Notes: a model not told the origin generated them from the letters alone. Positions 1 to 15,516 are shown, counted from the first letter of the stretch. The stretch: DNA of 48,219 bases from Spirogloea muscicola (GCA_009602725.1 WELB01000327.1:30361-78579), one strand, 5' to 3'. Program-made: numbers and translations.

Positions 1-4347
<4,347 letters not shown>

Positions 4348-4903
4348 CAGGCTTCACTACCTCAGACAAGGCCCTCGGACATCAAGACAGGCAATGCGCC
4401 CTGTATACTGAAGAGGGCATCAAGCATACACGATCAGGATGATCCTGTCATTCTACAAGCTTTTGTAGAATGAGCTGCTGCAACTTGGGGTAAGACAACC
4501 AGGAAGTGCTAGAATGTCCGCACATTAGAAATGGATGAGAGAGATGCTACAAGTTGGCGGGAGGAGGCTGGCAAGTGGCGGTGTCCAGCCACTTGAAGGC
4601 TACTCATTCTTCTACTGCTCATAAATGCTATCAACGCTTGGGCACCGAGCTTCCATGAAAATTGCTCCCACCATAGAAGCCTCTGCAAGAATCTGCCTGC
4701 AAGGGCACGGAGAGCGCGCACGCCAAATCTTGCCAGGCGACGGTTCTACTACTCTGGGCCCGGCCGCTACCAAAAAGCTTAAGGTCACAGACTCAGATGG
4801 GACAAGAATCAAGGTGGTGGTGGTGGGAGATGATGCTGCTTAATCCAGAGAACAAAGAACATAATCTCAGGCAGGGACTACAGCATCTGCTATACTGTGC
4901 TCT
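4348..4903. other. Convergent intergenic region
   Basis: This is the space between the helicase stop (4347) and the H+-PPase stop (4904, opposite strand). It should hold both 3' UTRs. I see no gene; the only clear structure is the 24-bp palindrome at 4449-4472. A short GT-rich stretch lies near 4811-4827. Confidence 0.6.
4449..4472. repeat. Perfect 24-bp palindrome in the helicase 3' flank
   Basis: CATTCTACAA and TTGTAGAATG are exact reverse complements separated by GCTT, itself part of the HindIII-type AAGCTT centre. The whole 24 bases are therefore self-complementary. It lies about 100 bases past the helicase stop codon, so in RNA it could form a 10-bp stem with a 4-base loop. A role in 3' end formation is inference only. 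Confidence 0.75.
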
Positions 4904-7900
4904 CTACTTGCTGCCTCCCCAGATGAGGCCCCCGTGGGCAGCAAAGAAGGGCGCCAGCACCAGGGACTCCACGGCTGCGAGCTTGATCAGGATGTTAAGT
5001 GATGGCCCTGACGTGTCCTTGAGAGGATCGCCAACCGTGTCTCCAATGACGGCTGCCTTGTGCGGATCTGAGCCCTTAGGGCCCAGTGACTTGGCATGTT
5101 CAGAAGCTCCAGCCTGGACAACCCACTGCCCTGTCAGATTTGCTTGATCTGCAGGATGAAGACTGACTGCTGCACACTACTTCACAAACTGAAGCAGTGC
5201 AGCTAACATCCCTCCATACAAATGCACTCGTCGTTCATCACATGGTGAAAGACAACATTGCTGAAGCCCCTCTCAAACAATCAGTGCTGCAATCGTGTGC
5301 CCGATATGCAACACAAAGATACTGAAAAAAACAACGACCAGAGCATCAACTTGCACAGGTTGGTCAGGCACATGCATAACTCTAGCATCACTTCTGATGA
5401 CACAAGCCTCTGAGAATAGCATATACCTCAATATACTTCTTAGCATTGTCCCATGCCCCGCCAGTGTTGGAGGCAGAGATAGCAATCTGTTGCACATGTG
5501 CAGCTCAGTGAAGGCCGTCAACAGATCATAGAAGCAAGAAGCTACGCATCACACTTGTGGACAAAGACACCTGCTCAACGGGTGCACGAAAAGGCAAGTG
5601 AAGATGTGTACATACAGTGACAATGGCTTCCATGCATTACCTGGACACCCGAGACCAAAGATCCTGCCAACAGGCCAGCAAGGGTGTGTGTGCCAAAGAG
5701 AATGCCCGCCACGACTGGGGAGAGGATAACGAGTGCGCCTGGTGGGATCATCTCCCTAAGAGAGGCTTCAGTGGATATCTCAACACAGCGCTTGTAGTCG
5801 GGCTTAGTCGTGCCCTCCATGAGCCCAGGGATTGTGTTGAACTGACGTCGTACTTCCTCCACCATTGCCAGTGCAGCCTTACCCACGCTCTTCATTGTCA
5901 TAGCTGAGAACCAGTAGGGCAGCATGGCTCCAACCAACAGTCCCACAAACACCTGAGGGTCGATCAAGTCGACCGTGGCAACACCCGCACGGCTGACATA
6001 TGCACCAAAAAGAGCAAGGGATACCAAAGCTGCAGAGCCAATAGCAAAGCCCTGCAAAGCAGTACACTAGTATCAGCTCTTTGCACGTGCCTCTCCTGTT
6101 TAACTTCGTCTGAAACTTCAAGAGACAATCTCTAACGAACTTGCTCCCCATACTGCAGCGGAAAAGCATGCAGTATGCAGTATATTCAATTTGGTATGCA
6201 GTATATTCAATTTGGCTGCCTCAAATTGGCTAACCAAGGATTACGCACAATGAATGCTGCCGTACCTTGCCAATGGCAGCCGTTGTATTGCCAGCAGCAT
6301 CTAAAGCATCAGTGCGTTCCCGGATGGAGTGTCCCATGCCAGCCATCTCAGCTATGCCGCCAGCATTGTCACTGATGGGCCCATAGGCATCAATAGCAAG
6401 GCCGGTGGCCAGAGTGCTCAGCATTCCAAGGGCCGCAACAGCAATGCCGTACATTGCTGCAAGAGAGTAGCTGAGGTAGATGGCAGCGGCGATTGCAAAA
6501 ACTGGAATGATCACGGACTTATATCCTAGAGCAAGTCCAAAAATGATATTGGTAGCAGCGCCAGTCCTGCAAGAGTCGGCCACATCCTGGACAGGCCTGC
6601 AATACTTGCAACATTGATTGTCAGCCACTTGATGCGCTCATATGCAGCAGGATTCAACATTTGTTGCCCAGAAAGCAACAAACACAAAGCAGCGTCCCCT
6701 ACTTCTTCAAGACTTAGCACGTAACTGGAGGAGTCCCTGTTGGCCAACACCTTCATGCCAGGTGGAATGCATGTGCAAATGACAACCCATGCTTTACCAC
6801 AGTAGCACCATCCAGTTTAAGGGATGTGCAGGCAACTTGAGGAGCACAGCAAGTCAGCATAGTGTATAGAGGCATTGGCCTTGCAAACCTGTAGGTATTG
6901 CTGGTGAAATATTCGGTGACAAAGCCGATGATCAGACCAGCCCAGAGGCCAGATGCAACACAGAAGAATACCTGCCTGCAGAACAAGTCTTTTACCAATC
7001 AACGACGTGGAAAGGTGGTCTAGAACTATGTCATACCAGCAGGCCAGTTCAACATGCTCCTGCGTGTCTACAATATTCAATTCAGTCTGGATAAGGTGAA
7101 GTCACGAATGCACTATCTTAAGTTGCCAGACAGAAGCAGGCAGGTTGTTGCATTGCAAAGTGAGTAGGTGCCCACCAGTTCTTGACGGTCTTCTCTCTGT
7201 GTCCAATAACCTTGATCTTGAACTCCTCGGGAAGCGCCGTGATGGCAACGGCGTAGATAACAGGGGTCATCAGAATAGTGGAAATAATCAATTGCCACTT
7301 CAACGTCCTCTCAATCTCCTTGTTGGCCTTGATTTTGTAAAGGTCGGTGGCAAAAAGCGTTGTAATGAGGCAAACGAGGATGCCACTTGCACTTATCAGG
7401 AGGGGGAAGAGCATGCCAACAAAGTCCAAGTCGCTCGCCAGAGATCCCAATGAAGAAATTACAAGAGCTGCACAGGTTGATTCTGCAAATGACCCAAAAA
7501 GGTCTGAACCCATGCCAGCAATGTCACCAACATTGTCTCCAACGTTATCAGCAATGACCTGCATACCGTCCATGACTCAAATAGTTGTTTGGTGTCCATT
7601 GGACCACTTTGCCTGGGCCGTAGAGTTTCCAATGATGCAAGACTGACTGGAGCTGATAGACACGTTGTGATGTCTGACATAGAATTTTGCACACTATGCT
7701 ACATAGTTACAAGCTTCCGGGCCAAAATCTGCCAGTACTCTCCGATCAACCTAGATAACACAATACCGTGAGTTCATGACATTCGGTAACACGAGTTCTG
7801 TGCTGCCACAGCGTGAGCATGCTTACAGCAGGATTGCGAGGATCGTCCTCTGGGATCCCCCTCTCCACCTTGCCAACCAAGTCAGCTCCAACATCGGCAG

Positions 7901-9141
7901 CCTTTGTGTAGATACCTCCGCCAACGCGGCCGAAGAGAGCAACAGAGGATCCTCCAAGACCATAGCCAGCAATGGACTCAAAGAGACCAACCCAGTCGTG
8001 ATGGTAGTACAACTTGAAGAGGAGAATGGTGAAATATAGTACCAGTAAGCCGTTGGCCGAAAGGAGGAAACCCATGACGGCTCCGGACCTCAAAGCTGTG
8101 ACGAAAGCAAAGCCTACGCCCTTCCGAGCTTCCAATGTAGTGCGGGCATTTGCATAAGTGGCTATGGTCATTCCAAGGTAACCAGAAATGGTGGACGTGA
8201 CAGCCCCGGCAATGAAAGCGATGGTGGAGAACAGCGCATTTGCTACTGCTGGAGCGCACTTCCCACTGTCGTTGCTCTCACAGGGCACCCAGTCCGTCTT
8301 GAAATTGTCGACTGAGCCAAGGAAGAAGAAAATAAGAAGGGAGAAGCCGACCATGAAGACTGCCAAGTACTTGTACTCCGTCGTAAGGAAAGATTGAGCA
8401 CCTTGATCACACAACAATCACTCACAGATTTAGCTTGTTGCATCATACAGGCATTCAACTCTCAGACATAAGCTACGATGTGCCACTTGTATGACAACTG
8501 ATTCTAGTGTGTCTGAAGAGTGCAAACACCTGAAGAGTTGACAGCTAATCACTGTGCAACTTCTGCACAAGGCAAGTAAGTACATACTCCATCACCCTAA
8601 AAGTATGTGCAACAGTGACGCACTCTATGCAAAAGTGACTTTACAGAGGTGCCATGACCTTGACACAAGGAATTGTTACAGAACTTAAGCAGATACAGAT
8701 GGAGTGCAACATGACTATTTGTGATTGCCGCCATTATGAAGCAGAACACCTGGCGAGCGATTGCTGTACTAGGACCTCAGCAAGACAGGGTTATCCCCTT
8801 AAGAGAATATAATCATAACGACACCGCCCTCAATGACCTCCGTATCCAAAATGAACTAATTACGTGGAGATTTTCAGAGGATATGGCAGGTACGCACCAA
8901 GGGCGATAGCGCTCTGGATTTCAGCGCACTGCTGTACCACAGAGGAGTCGTCGAGGCCGTCCTCAGTGTCCAGCACATACCCGCCATCCGAGCCAGCGTT
9001 GACCTTCACTTTGGAGACCAGGTACCACTGGAGGAGGGCGAAGCTGATGCCAATGACGCCCGCGAGCGGGATGAAGATGTGCACAAAGTACACGCTCATC
9101 TCGGGCGGAGTCCACGACACGGCCGCCCCGGAGTCAGCCAT
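4904..9141 (-). CDS. AVP1: K+-dependent vacuolar H+-translocating pyrophosphatase (V-PPase, type I), 8 exons, 766 aa
   Basis: Integral membrane pump that uses pyrophosphate hydrolysis to move protons into vacuoles or acidocalcisomes. Exons (minus strand, 5' to 3'): 9141-8898, 8401-7827, 7558-7176, 6975-6889, 6596-6266, 6051-5641, 5486-5427, 5113-4904; total 2301 nt, 767 codons with stop, the usual size for the family. Visible signatures: PPi-binding loop [11 protein letters not shown] (about residues 251-261), the acidic segment [20 protein letters not shown], a conserved stretch around [22 protein letters not shown] (about 532-537), and a C-terminal acidic segment [15 protein letters not shown]. 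Ala rather than Lys in GNTTAA is the known mark of K+-dependent enzymes. Around 14-16 hydrophobic segments are evident. The start is the ATG at 9141, preceded by a GGC-rich 5' leader. The gene looks intact and is divergent from PRP18. Confidence 0.97.
6173..6214. repeat. Two perfect 21-bp tandem copies in a V-PPase intron
   Basis: The unit begins GTATGCAGTATATTC and occurs at 6173-6193 and 6194-6214 without mismatch. It lies in the intron between the exons at 6596-6266 and 6051-5641, 52 bases from the nearer splice site. It is probably a neutral microduplication. Confidence 0.8.
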
Positions 9142-9147
9142 GTCGTA

Positions 9148-9222
9148 CGGCGGCGGCGGCGGCGGCGGCGACGGCGGCGGCGGCGGCGGGGGCGGAGGCG
9201 GCGGAGGCGGCGGGGGGCGTGG
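9148..9222. repeat. GGC/GGA trinucleotide tract in the V-PPase 5' leader
   Basis: An almost unbroken run of GGC triplets, with some GGA and GGGG, sits directly upstream of the V-PPase start codon. On the minus strand it reads as a CCG-rich leader. The ambiguous base N at 9223 ends the tract, suggesting base-calling or assembly trouble. Open frames through it would give poly-Gly or poly-Pro and are not supported as genes. Confidence 0.85.
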
Positions 9223-9801
9223 NGGTCACCAACCCCAGGCAACTAGGAGGCTGGCAAGTGGTGCCTTGACGGCGGCAGCGCGCATGGCATAAGGCACCCT
9301 GCTGCCGCACTCCAGCGTAGCATAGGGTCCTCTCGCGGCGCCGGCGAGGGAGGCGGGGCCGTCGATCAGTGCCATCGGAGGCACGGTGCTGCTCGCTCGC
9401 ATCGGACGGCGCCGAAGTGCCGCTGGGGATTGGGGGAGGATCGGATATTGCCTGCGGGATGCCACGCGGGAACGAGCCGACGGCGGTGCCGTCAGGAGAG
9501 ACGGACGCCGTTGAATCGGCGATATGTCATCAGCTTCGGGGGCCTGCGCCTGGGCCTCGTCGTCGGTCCCAATAATGCCTCTGTCGACTTGGCGGCCAGT
9601 CTGAGGCCAGTCGCTGTCGTCCATCGGCGCCCCAACTCCAACTTTGTGCGCGCCCGCTTTTCACAGGCTCGCCTCCTTTTCCTTTTTGAAAGTAGGCGCG
9701 CGGTGCGCATGAAATTGAAAGGGAGGCCAACTCTAGCCTTACCAGATGTCCTCGTACGGGAAGGCTGCTTTGAGAAAGAAAGAAGAAAGCGCGGCCAGAT
9801 T

Positions 9802-9890
9802 GACTGGTGGCCGGGAAAGGCCAGCCCAAAGGAAAGAAAGGGCTCGCCCATTGAGGATAGGGGCTAGACAAGCCAGCCCAAAAGAGAAGG
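9802..9890 (-). repeat. Two copies of the short GGGCTGGC element
   Basis: Read on the minus strand, each copy has a T-rich run, GGGCTGGC, about 5-7 bases, then a second arm (CGGCC or TAGCCCC). One is near 9802-9820 and one near 9850-9890; the latter continues into CCTCAATGGGCGAGCCC, which recurs almost exactly at 25858-25905. The core is an imperfect inverted repeat. The T-run-first orientation matches the direction of V-PPase transcription. Confidence 0.6.
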
Positions 9891-10324
9891 CTGCTTCTGC
9901 TCATTGTGTGGGTTGCTGAGCACCAATTCATAGGTGCTACTTTGAGAGCCGCTTGCGCTTTTCGACCTCAGACGGATTGATGGCTAGCGATTACAGCCAT
10001 CCTCCCCTTCGGATAAGCTTCTTGGACCTCACCTCCTCAACATCGTACGCATTGACACTTGCAAAGCGGCAGCACCCACGCCAACTGTCCCTGGCTGGGC
10101 AACAACAGACAGCTTACTTCTTTCACAATAGATCAAGCAGCTCTTTCCACGTAGGGGAACAGCTGTCAGAGGCGACAGCCCAAACGAATGAACAAGATCT
10201 GGAGGGGCCAGAAGGTGCAGAATGATGAAAATGCTGTTTATGACTTTTGCAAATGGATGCTTGATAATGTGTAGTCAACATTTCGGAGTCGATAGAGTGC
10301 GGAAAAGCGTTGTAGATGGCTGTG

Positions 10325-10490
10325 AGAAGCCAGCCCAAAAAGAATTAGTGCGTCCAATGTAAAAGCAATGTCTGTGAAAGTCCGTAGATTTAGGAATGGA
10401 TAAGATCTCAAAGGGGGCTAGGGCTGTGAATGAAGAGAAGTGAGCTCTTCCAAAGGGGCGAGGGCTGTGGAAGGCCAGCCCGAAGGCCTC
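10325..10490 (-). repeat. Two more diverged GGGCTGGC elements
   Basis: Minus-strand reading shows TTCTTTTTGGGCTGGC followed by TTCTCACAGCC near 10345-10318, and TTCGGGCTGGCC followed by TTCCACAGCCC near 10485-10460. The second is followed by TCGCCCCTTTGGAAGAGCTC, like copies at 27586 and 32690 where CAGCCC is followed by TTGCCCCCAT. An AAGAGGGCTAGGGCTGTG-like relic lies between them. Confidence 0.55.
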
Positions 10491-10588
10491 GGAAGGGGCA
10501 AGAACACGAAACTGTTCCGTGACCTTCGCATATGGACGCTCGATAAGCTTTAGACACAAATGCAGATCAACATAAGCAGAGGGCGGAA

Positions 10589-11342
10589 GTGCGCCGTTGG
10601 GAGCATTCACCCTTATGCGGCTATGCAGAGGGCGGAGACCTAGCTTTACATATGCTGCAATGTCCCACTGGCCTTGAAGTGGTGGCCGTTCAGAATCTAC
10701 TGCTGGATGCCCTGGCGGACTGCGTGATGCCGGTTACTGCACTATTGTGGAGGTTAACAGCATCATGTCCATCACCACGGATGCTCAGGGATGCCATCAC
10801 CGTCGCACCCTAGACATTGTGGGTGGACAAGCTGACAGGTCCACGAGCCTTGATTGACGTAGTTGGGATGGAGGCGTGCAAGAGCTCAGCTTCGATCCAC
10901 ATTTCTAAACACGCAGTGGGACGTGCAGAGCAGAGGAAGCTGCTGCAATTCTGTGACTACCCCATAGCGATCGCCGTCTACCAGCCGCAATTGACACCTT
11001 TGGCTGCACAGGTCCTCGTTGTCATACCCTACTTGAGAACATCGCAAGTCTAGGATATGCACGACGTGAGGATATGGTTCCAGCCGAGATGGGCATGCCG
11101 GCAGTGTATCTGTCGATTTTACAATGTCGTGTGTCAGCCTGTTTGCAGCGAGCTTCAAGCTCATGCTTTGCACCAGAAAGTTGGTCAAGCCTTAGCTCGT
11201 GGCACAAGGGCTTGTCAAATTGCAGGACGGTGCTCGGGCATCAGTTTGCGACTGCTACGTGCTGACTCGTGGTAATGGATACTGAGCCGGTTAGCTTTGC
11301 AGCAGGTGATGTACATCTGTCAATGTGCTTGGCCACTCAGGC
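10589..11342 (+). mobile_element. 5'-truncated, decayed non-LTR (LINE-like) retrotransposon 3' end, copy A
   Basis: Two consecutive open frames (10589-10813, 10817-11053) and a continuation to a stop at 11285 read like the C-terminus of a non-LTR retrotransposon polyprotein. There is a Cys/His stretch (C-x6-D-x3-HMLQC), then a segment resembling a restriction-like endonuclease core (ALIDVVGM, then K...AEQRK), then a basic tail including RREDMVP and CYVLTRGNGY before the stop. The same tail recurs at six or more other sites in the window. Stops and frame changes show decay, and no reverse transcriptase core is present, as expected for 5'-truncated LINE copies. The family name is inference from this motif order. 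Confidence 0.5.
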
Positions 11343-11482
11343 GGCACAAGGGCTTGTCAATTTTCTGGACGGTGTTTGGGCATCAGTTTGCGACCTCTAC
11401 GTGCTGACTCGTGGTTATGGTTACTGAGCCGGTTAGCTTAGCAGCAGGTGATTTACATCTGTCAATGTGCTTGGCCACGCAG
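11201..11482 (+). repeat. Direct duplication (about 142 bp) of the retroelement ORF tail and 3' UTR (copy B)
   Basis: GGCACAAGGGCTTGTCAA starts at 11201 and again at 11343, and the similarity continues through the ORF tail, its stop (11285 and 11427) and the segment CAATGTGCTTGGCCAC at the end. The second copy ends near 11482. The copies differ at scattered bases, for example GGTAATGGATAC against GGTTATGGTTAC. This is a head-to-tail duplication of a LINE 3' end. Confidence 0.75.
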
Positions 11483-11504
11483 GCCCTCCTTCATTCAGTA
11501 TACA

Positions 11505-11550
11505 TTTCCTTTTGGGCTGGCCTCTCCCAGCCAATACCTTCTATGGGCGA
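11505..11550 (+). repeat. GGGCTGGC element upstream of PRP18
   Basis: TTCCTTTTGGGCTGGC followed by CTCTCCCAGCC lies at about 11508-11535. It directly follows the retroelement 3' UTR of copy B, the same arrangement as the copy downstream of the retroelement at 26660-27100. It points in the direction of PRP18 transcription. Confidence 0.65.
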
Positions 11551-11700
11551 GCACGTTCTTCTCACAGCCACTGCTGTCAAACTGGAAGCGCTGTTTCCTC
11601 ACACTCTCCATTTGTTGTAACGCCGTCAGCGGCACATTCACCTGCCTGGCCTCACCCCACCCGCTCCTCGCCGGCGGCCACTCCCCCGCGCCCGGCAGCA

Positions 11701-11731
<31 letters not shown>

Positions 11732-11732
11732 G

Positions 11733-14379
11733 GGAATGGCTTCCCAGNGCGCGCCGAGGAGGCCGCGGAGCTGCGCCGCAAGGCCAGCCGCGACAGGTGC
11801 GCGCGGGCAAGGCGTGGACGACGGCGGCCGCGCTGGCCTCAGCTCGTCCTCCCGAGCGCGGCCGCTGCGACGTCATATGCTCGGCGCGCTCTGCTGATGC
11901 CTTCTATGTTGACATGCGGCGGCGCTGGGAGAGCCAGGCCTGCGCAGGAGTCTGCGGCTCGGGAGGACGACAGCGCCGCCGCCGTGCAGCAGGCCGCCGC
12001 CAAGAAGCACAGGGTGTGCACCGCTGCCGCCGGCCTGGCCGGCTGCGCTGGCCCCTGCCTCCGGCGCTGCGTCCAGGCTCTGAAGCAGCAGTTGCGGGTG
12101 TGGCAGGTGGAGGAGGAGGACCGCGAGCAGGCAGCGCAGGAGCGCCGAGACGATGTGGCGCTCTCGCGCGCGGAGGTCATCAGGCGGCTGCGCGTGCTCA
12201 AGCACCCCGCTACGCTCTTTGGCGAGGACGAGCCGCAGCGCCTGGCCCGCCTCAAGGTGCGCTGCCTGCTGGCCCTCGCCGCTCTTCCGCCGGTTCCGAC
12301 CACACGCTTTGGCTGCTCTCAGCCGCCGTCATTCATCCGGCGAGGCTGCTGCAGGTGCCTGCTGCAGCTCACACGCGTGGCGCTCTCGCCTGGCGCGTTT
12401 CTGCGCTCTTGCAGCACATCCTGGAGACGGGTCAGGTGGACGTGGAGAGCGAGATGATGGAGGGCCAGCGCAACGACTTTCTGCACGACCTCCTCGAGAT
12501 GCGCAAGAGCGAGAAGCACGTATGCCACCGATGGCCCTAGAGGCCCTCTGCCTCCCGGCAGCTCTCTGATGCCCGCCTCTCGGCTGCGTTCTCGACTACC
12601 ATCGGCTGCCCTGCCCCGCTTGCTCCTGCGCTCCCTTGATCTGCTGGGCTTCTGGGCACCAGTTGCTGAGAGCTGGAGATGTGGGCGGTGCACACCAGGG
12701 GCGGTCAGAGCCGAGGAAGGAGAAAGCCAAGGACAAGGAGAGGCCCGAGGGCGATCAGGGTGAGGGGCACGCCAACGCAGAAGCAGACGCCGACGGGAGC
12801 GTCAACAACCTCCTGCACTCCAAGGATGACAAGGATGCCAAGAGGATGCGGGCCCTTTTTGACGAACTCTGTGACGAAGACAAGATCCTTGTCTTCTTCA
12901 AGCGCCTCCTCCTGGTTAGTCTCTCATCGTCCCTCTCCTCCCAATGTGCTGTTCATACACACGAATGACGACCCTGTGATGCCACCATAGAGTGGCTTCA
13001 AGCCATGCATCCTGAATCATGCATTGTCTCGCTGTCTCTTTCAACCTTAAAGCTCATTGTCAGCAACACGTACTCTCCTGCCTCGGCGAGTGATTGACTA
13101 AGAGCACATTGGAACACACCACATGCAATAGAGCGTGAACAAAGGATTCACAAGCTACTTAGAGTCGATTAAGCCCCACCTTCTTCCGGCAGAGCGTGAA
13201 CAAAGGATCCAGGTACCGCACACACTGCTTGTATGTGGCAACCAAAGATTTACCCTTGGCTGTTCTCCTCTCCGCTTCGGATCTGTCCTCTACTTCTCGC
13301 TCCCACTCCTGCAAAAATGCAAGCAGCGAGCGAACACAGCCTGCTGGTGATTGTGACGTTGGCTGGCCAAAATCATGCAGGTACATGACCTTAAGCACCT
13401 ACGAGGAAGTTTGAGCAAGTCACCTGATGCTTTACATGCATATAGAAGCACTAGACCATAGTGACCCAAAAAAGCTGGCCAGCCGCACACTCTCCACTCC
13501 ACCATGACAGTGCTCCAGGTGCATTCTGTCAAGGTGATTGCATTCATCAAGTAGTCAACTTAGCAGTACTTGTGGATTGATTGTGGTTGGGCTGTGACTT
13601 TGATAATCTCAAAAGCTTCAGGGTCGTTTCTTCCTGACTCTCTTGTTGTTGCATGATGCTGTTGTTCCAGCAACTGTATGATGATATCCGTGAAGCACTT
13701 CTGTACATTGTAAACAAGTGCCGAGAAAGGGATTACCTTGCTGCCATGGACAAGTACATCAAATTGGCCATCGGCAACTCGCCTTGGCCCATTGGAGTGA
13801 CCATGGTTGGCATTCACGAGCGGTCTGCTCGAGAAAAGATTCACACAAATTCTGTCGCCCACATCATGAACGATGAGACGACAAGAAAATATCTACAGGT
13901 CTGCAAACACATCTCTTCTGCCTCGCTTGTGACAGGCTTGACTGTAGTTCCAGTGGTCCACCTTAGTGTTGGGGCATTCTTGCAATGGCTGCAAGCCAAG
14001 GAGCTGCTTTTGATTGAGACGAGCACTAGGCTTTATGATGTACTGAGTATATTTCTTCTATACAAGTATCTGGATGACCTGTGTTTTAGTACTGTTGGGC
14101 ATTTTCCTTGGATATGTACTTGGGCGTTCAGCGGCTCAACAAGTTTCCGCTCGTCGTGCTGAAACTGGTCTGTGAAATATTGTGCAGTCGGTCAAGCGGT
14201 TATTGACCTTGGCGCAACGTAGATACCCATCTGCACCTTCCAAGTCTGTTGAGTTCAACAGCCTTGCTAATGGCAGCGATCTGCAGTCGCTGCTCAAGGA
14301 GGAAAGGGCGAAAGGCATTGCAGGCACTGACATGCTTCGCATCACTGCAACACCCGCAGAGGAGAATGGGTTTTTCTAG
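11733..14379 (+). CDS. PRP18: Pre-mRNA splicing factor PRP18 (second-step factor), one exon inverted
   Basis: Spliceosomal protein for the second transesterification step. Forward exons: about 11733-11796 (uncertain), 11932-12013, 12077-12256, 12415-12519, 12699-12914, 13671-13898, 14188-14379. Recognisable parts are the PRP4-like/SFM motif SRAEVIRRLRVLKHPATLFGE (split here: SRAEVIRRLR, ATLFGEDEP), the acidic KDDKDAKRMRALFDELCDED segment, and the Prp18 core with AIGNSPWPIGVTMVGIHERS and NDETTRKYLQ, ending after EFNSLANGSDLQSLL. The expected 43-residue piece joining FFKRLLL to QLYDDIREAL is absent from the plus strand and is encoded by a complete exon on the minus strand at 13180-13308. Exon 1 is unsettled: the ATG at 11733 is out of frame with AEEAAELRRKASRD, and an N lies at 11745. 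Confidence 0.9.
13180..13308 (-). CDS. PRP18: Inverted internal exon of PRP18
   Basis: On the minus strand this 129-base, phase 0-0 exon has a strong acceptor (TTTTTGCAG at its upstream side) and a donor (AAG followed by GTGGGG). It encodes 43 residues from EWEREVEDRSEAERR through SLVATYKQCVRYL to FTLCRKK, which is exactly the Prp18-domain segment missing between the plus-strand exons ending at 12914 and starting at 13671. Phases fit both neighbours. Intron sequence must have been inverted along with it. Transcribed from the PRP18 promoter in this arrangement, the exon would appear only as antisense within an enlarged intron. Exon loss would keep the frame but remove part of the conserved fold. 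Confidence 0.88.
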
Positions 14380-15516
14380 TTTCTGGTTGACTGGACAAGG
14401 GTGCACATACGACAGTGTACTTTAGTATTTCTCAGTCCAGGTCTCTTTGCTGGGCTGAATGTTTAGGAGGCAATGTCTTTGCCTTGAAGTTTCATCTTTG
14501 CATGGTCGAACCTTGACAACATTAGATTCTGAAGAGCCCCGATTGGGCTGGGGAAATCATATGTACCAGCCTAGTGGACCGTGGGAGCTCTCTGTGAGGA
14601 GTATCCCCGGCACTTGGGCTCAGTGTGGATCTGAAGCAGCCGCGCCGCTCCCATGCTCTAGCTATGGCTCCCACCGACCTTGAGGGTGGACTGGCCTGTG
14701 CTAAGCTGATGTGTCCGCCGTCATGAAGTGATCTGCATCGGTCGAGGTGGGGCGGTCTGCCCCTCCCAAAAGGAGAGGCAACATGGCTAGCTATGTACTT
14801 GGAGTGGGCAAGGAGAGTAGTGGTGGCAGCGGCGGCTGTCGAAAAGCTGCCAGCTACTTGAGAGCAACAGGCAGCAGACGCCATCAGATGATGGTCAACT
14901 CGCAGGTGGCAGCGGTCATGCCACTTCTAGCACCCACAGGAAAGCAACACTCCCCTTGCACAAAGTTGGTGCTCGTGTGTCCAAGGGCTTTTGCAAGCTG
15001 GCGAAGCTGTCATGCATGCTGCCGTCTAACGAAAATTGACCTTAGTGTTTTAGGAGGTCCTCCAGGTGACTGAGACATATGCCGGCACCCAGTATTATAA
15101 GGACTCAACCCTTCCAGGCAAGCAACATTGGCAAGATCCAACTCTTCCCATCTTATCATGAAACAAGAGTAAGCAGCAGTGCACAACGCTTTCACTTCTA
15201 CCAATGATGCTTAGCGTCACTGGGAGAAATGTCATACAATGAATGTAAGGGAGCCCACGGCTCTACACTCAGATTACACCTCACTGTGCTACAAAGAAGA
15301 TGTTAAACAACACCACCTGACTGGGTCCTGACTGTGCTCAGAGGAACAAAACAATAATAAGTCAAGTTGCTGCATTCTACGATCAGCACACCCAAAGTAA
15401 AGCAAGCAACCCGAGGTAAAGCAAGCAACATGTCGAATGCAAGAGCTCTTGCACTGATGAAGCCATATCTCCAATTCCCCTGAGCCTGGCAGTGAAGCCA
15501 TCAATGACATGCTCCT
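14380..15516. other. Convergent intergenic region, no gene seen
   Basis: Lies between the PRP18 stop and the stop of the exon-array gene on the opposite strand. Open frames are short and without family resemblance. A small direct repeat (AAAGTAAAGCAAGCAAC, then GAGGTAAAGCAAGCAAC) occurs at about 15393-15429. Presumably 3' UTRs of both genes. Confidence 0.55.

Larger units (their letters stand above)
9224..10588. other. Divergent promoter region, upstream part; no recognisable gene
   Basis: This lies between the V-PPase 5' leader and the retroelement remnant at 10589. The first 400 bases are GC-rich; a minus-strand frame at 9226-9624 stays open but has no family resemblance and may be leader or chance. 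On the minus strand around 9740-9690 there is a decayed match to the end of the inverted-repeat arms (TTGGCCTCCCTTTCAA, then CATGCGCACCGCGCGCC). Four copies of the short GGGCTGGC element follow. Confidence 0.5.

Noticed and set aside
9226-9624. Open minus-strand frame of 132 codons upstream of V-PPase
   Set aside because: GC-rich sequence keeps frames open by chance; no family resemblance, and it ends in the GGC tract near the V-PPase leader.
11467-12540. A 357-codon open frame on the plus strand through the PRP18 5' region
   Set aside because: It crosses the GGC tract and the N, runs through recognisable introns, and shares only short in-frame pieces with PRP18 exons; splice sites and homology support the split model instead.
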